The notes beneath the pieces are model-generated. The model made no database searches, was not told the DNA's origin, and saw nothing but the letters and a program-made list of their open reading frames with translations. Of a stretch of DNA of 7,367 nucleotides, positions 5,918 through 7,367 are shown piece by piece. This DNA is from Brevundimonas sp. (lineage in GTDB: Bacteria > Pseudomonadota > Alphaproteobacteria > Caulobacterales > Caulobacteraceae). A program made the translations under genes and the position numbers. The stretch covers positions 1-7,367 of the forward strand of contig JADCBH010000182.1 of assembly GCA_020253595.1 (NCBI GenBank), read 5' to 3'. The first letter of the stretch is position 1, and each line of letters opens with the position of its first letter.

Positions 5918-6214
5918 ATGCTCGACAAGGCCGACACTCCTTCTGACACGCCAGAACCTGCGCCGTCGCGGGTCGCGAAGCCGGTCGCCCTGGGCGCAGC
6001 GGACGTGAAGGCGATCCTCAAGGCGGAGTTGAAGCGGCGCCGCCTGACCTATGCCGATCTGGTCGAGCGCCTTGCCCAGCAGGGCGTGATCGAGACCGAG
6101 GCCAACCTGCGCAACAAGATCAGCCGCGGTGCCTTCACGGCGACGTTCTTCATGCAATGCCTGATCGCCGCCGGCTGCGAGGCCGTTCAGATCACCCCGC
6201 CGAGGCGGGATTGA
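5918..6214 (+). CDS. Small DUF6471-domain protein
   Basis: This protein of 98 residues starts at ATG 5918. Residues 1-25 are Pro/Ala/Thr-rich and probably disordered. Residues 27-93 match the DUF6471 pattern as I know it: VKAILKAELKRRRLTYADLVERL, then ETEANLRNKISRGAFTATFFMQCL, then IAAGCEAVQI. The helical LTYADLVERLA...NLRNKISRG section looks like a helix-turn-helix fold related to phage/Xre regulators, so DNA binding is plausible, but the family has no settled function to my knowledge. GCGGA about 7 bases upstream is a weak ribosome site. The frame stays open far upstream because of GC bias, and a TTG nine codons upstream (5891) is a possible alternative start, so the start rests on ATG position and the domain boundary. 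It is divergent from the exporter operon and convergent, 4 bases apart, with the right-hand gene. A role in controlling the exporter operon is possible but not shown. Confidence 0.85.
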   Translation: MLDKADTPSDTPEPAPSRVAKPVALGAADVKAILKAELKRRRLTYADLVERLAQQGVIETEANLRNKISRGAFTATFFMQCLIAAGCEAVQITPPRRD

Positions 6215-6218
6215 GCTC

Positions 6219-7367
6219 TCAGCCGACGGGGTCCGACGGCACGAAGGACGTCGGCGGTACGCCCGCTTCCCACTGAGGATCCATCGGATCGAACAGCACC
6301 CGATCCCCATCGTGGAACAAGGCCCGCTGGTCGAACTCTTCACGCATCGTATTGCCCCGAGCGTTCATGGCCATGTGGGCGGCCATCAGCTCGGTATCGA
6401 TCCGCTGAATATCACGCTCGACCGTGACAACCAGCGCGCCATTGGCGACGGAAGGCGCGGAATCCGAGGAAATCGTGAAGGTCAGTCGCCCGCTGTCTTC
6501 CGCCCGGGAACCCAGAGAATCAAACAGCACCCGGCCCCCATCGTGGAACAGGGCTCGCTGATCGAACTCTTCACGCATGGTGTTGCCACGCACACTCATG
6601 GCCATGAAGGCAGACAGGAACTGAGCGTCTGAAGGCTGGAGCTCGCGTTCGGCGATTGTGATCGGCGCATCGTCGGCTGCAGGAGACACCCAGATGATCT
6701 CTGCTTTGGAGGCCTGCAGGATCACGGGGTCAGAAGCCCCGCGGGTCTGGCCGACCGCAAGGACAGACCCTAGGTCGAACGCATCCCGATGCACGGCGTC
6801 GTTCAGGAGTTCGCCTTCCAGCGGGGATACTTGCGGATCGCCTCCAGCATCGCCCTTTGCGGTCTCATCGAGCAGGGCGGCGGAGCCCGAGCCACCCGTC
6901 GGCCGCCCCTCCGCGAAGCCAAACTGGATGTAGTGGCGGGTCGCCGCTTCCAGGTCGTTGCCGAATACCGCGCGCAAGTCCGCGTTGGCGTTCAGATAGT
7001 TGGTGGCGTTGAACGTGATTGTGCGCCCTTCAGCCTGACCCGTCAGGGCAAAGTGCTGGGATCCCAGATTTCCATTCACGCCAAACCCCAGCATCAAGTC
7101 GCGATGGGACGCAATATAGGCCAAGCCGTTGAAAGAGTCAGCTACCCGACCCTGTGCCTGCCCCTCGCGGAAATAATGGAGGTAGGCGCCGAGCGGATTG
7201 TTCCGGAAGGTGTTCAAGAGATCCGCATAGCCGAGCATGTATCCGTAGGCGTCGAAACTCTTGCCCGCCGAGATGCTCAGGTCCTCGGCAGCCGAACCGG
7301 CGAACCATCCCCACTCCATCCCCGTCAGGGTATCGACATCGTTGATCCCATCGTAGATGCGCCAACC
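6219..7367 (-). CDS. C-terminal part of a large repeat-containing protein, probably exported; N-terminus outside window
   Basis: The frame is open from base 7367 (first codon GGT) to a TGA at 6221-6219, giving 382 residues; the first internal ATG is at 7319, but the frame clearly continues upstream (GWRIYDGINDVDTLTG precedes it), so the true start lies outside the window. Numbering from the window edge, residues 38-155 hold three degenerate repeats with the pattern Y-L-x-x-x-x-D-L-x-x-x-F ... H-Y/F-x-x-x-G-x-x-x-GR (ending FREGQAQGR, LTGQAEGR, FGFAEGR). Residues 156-235 are an Asp/Ala/Gly-rich linker. Residues 236-361 hold two copies of a 77-residue unit with a nearly invariant core RGNTMREEFDQRALFHDG. 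No RTX nonapeptides, catalytic motif or membrane span is visible. Repeats of the first kind occur in large secreted alphaproteobacterial proteins, including RTX proteins and proteases, as I recall, so export is plausible. I do not recognise the C-terminal units and assign no function. Confidence 0.88.
   Translation of the reverse strand, partial: GWRIYDGINDVDTLTGMEWGWFAGSAAEDLSISAGKSFDAYGYMLGYADLLNTFRNNPLGAYLHYFREGQAQGRVADSFNGLAYIASHRDLMLGFGVNGNLGSQHFALTGQAEGRTITFNATNYLNANADLRAVFGNDLEAATRHYIQFGFAEGRPTGGSGSAALLDETAKGDAGGDPQVSPLEGELLNDAVHRDAFDLGSVLAVGQTRGASDPVILQASKAEIIWVSPAADDAPITIAERELQPSDAQFLSAFMAMSVRGNTMREEFDQRALFHDGGRVLFDSLGSRAEDSGRLTFTISSDSAPSVANGALVVTVERDIQRIDTELMAAHMAMNARGNTMREEFDQRALFHDGDRVLFDPMDPQWEAGVPPTSFVPSDPVG
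6285..6431 (-). repeat. 77-residue tandem duplication, second copy
   Basis: Window residues 313-361 (VVTVERDIQ ... MAMNARGNTMREEFDQ ... RVLFDP) are the second copy. RGNTMREEFDQRALFHDG is identical in both; the segment between conserved cores has diverged more strongly, so selection has kept the core. Confidence 0.85.
6516..6662 (-). repeat. 77-residue tandem duplication, first copy
   Basis: Window residues 236-284 (ITIAERELQ ... MAMSVRGNTMREEFDQ ... RVLFDS) recur 77 residues later. The best conserved DNA is 6519-6606, which matches 6288-6375 (offset 231 bases) with about 13 differences in 88 positions by hand count. Confidence 0.85.
6903..7256 (-). repeat. Three approx. 40-residue YLxxxxDL...HYxxxGxxxGR protein repeats
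   Basis: Window residues 38-74, about 78-115 and about 118-155 each run from Y-(M/I/L)-x-x-x-x-D-L through F to a closing G-(Q/F)-A-(Q/E)-GR. Examples: YMLGYADLLNTF ... FREGQAQGR; YIASHRDLMLGF ... LTGQAEGR; YLNANADLRAVF ... FGFAEGR. The conserved aromatic, DL and GR positions make the unit clear even though the copies have diverged. Confidence 0.75.

Noticed and set aside
5870..6343. Minus-strand frame of 157 codons across the DUF6471 gene
   Set aside because: It is antisense to the DUF6471 coding region and crosses the convergent junction; its sequence shows no family features.
6219..7319. Treating ATG 7319 as the true start of the right-hand gene
   Set aside because: The same frame continues open to the window edge with protein-like sequence (GWRIYDGINDVDTLTG), and no ribosome site precedes 7319.

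Overview
The window is GC-rich DNA with a strong GC bias at the third codon position. Gene content suggests an alphaproteobacterium, most likely Caulobacterales (Caulobacter, Brevundimonas or Phenylobacterium type): an RTX surface-protein gene beside a PrtD/RsaD-type type I secretion pair, and a small DUF6471 protein. The taxonomic guess is an inference from gene style, not from a marker gene.

Layout. Positions 1-1478 (minus) hold the first 492 codons of a large RTX calcium-binding protein that runs out of the window at its C-terminal end; it has a short unique N-terminus and then about 44 glycine/aspartate nonapeptides. Positions 1479-1778 are a non-coding leader with a Shine-Dalgarno site, a hairpin and a possible promoter. 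Positions 1779-5806 (minus) are a three-gene operon read in the order ABC exporter, membrane fusion protein, sulfotransferase. The genes overlap by 4 bases (ATGA) and then abut exactly (TAG/GTG). Positions 5807-5917 are a divergent control region with inverted and direct repeats. Positions 5918-6214 (plus) encode a 98-residue DUF6471 protein. Positions 6219-7367 (minus) hold the C-terminal 382 residues of a second large, repeat-rich protein that enters from beyond the right edge and is convergent with the DUF6471 gene across only 4 bases.

How they may work together. The ABC protein and the fusion protein are the two inner-membrane parts of a type I secretion system; the outer-membrane TolC-like part is not in the window. 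The RTX protein just downstream on the same strand is the obvious cargo. The unusual part is the PAPS-dependent sulfotransferase locked into the exporter operon, which suggests that a surface or exported product (the RTX protein, its glycan, or the polysaccharide that anchors it) is sulfated. That link is inferred from gene order only. The right-hand protein carries short repeats ending in a G-x-x-E/Q-G-R-like motif and a 77-residue tandem duplication near its end; it may be another exported protein, but its N-terminus and any catalytic domain are outside the window.
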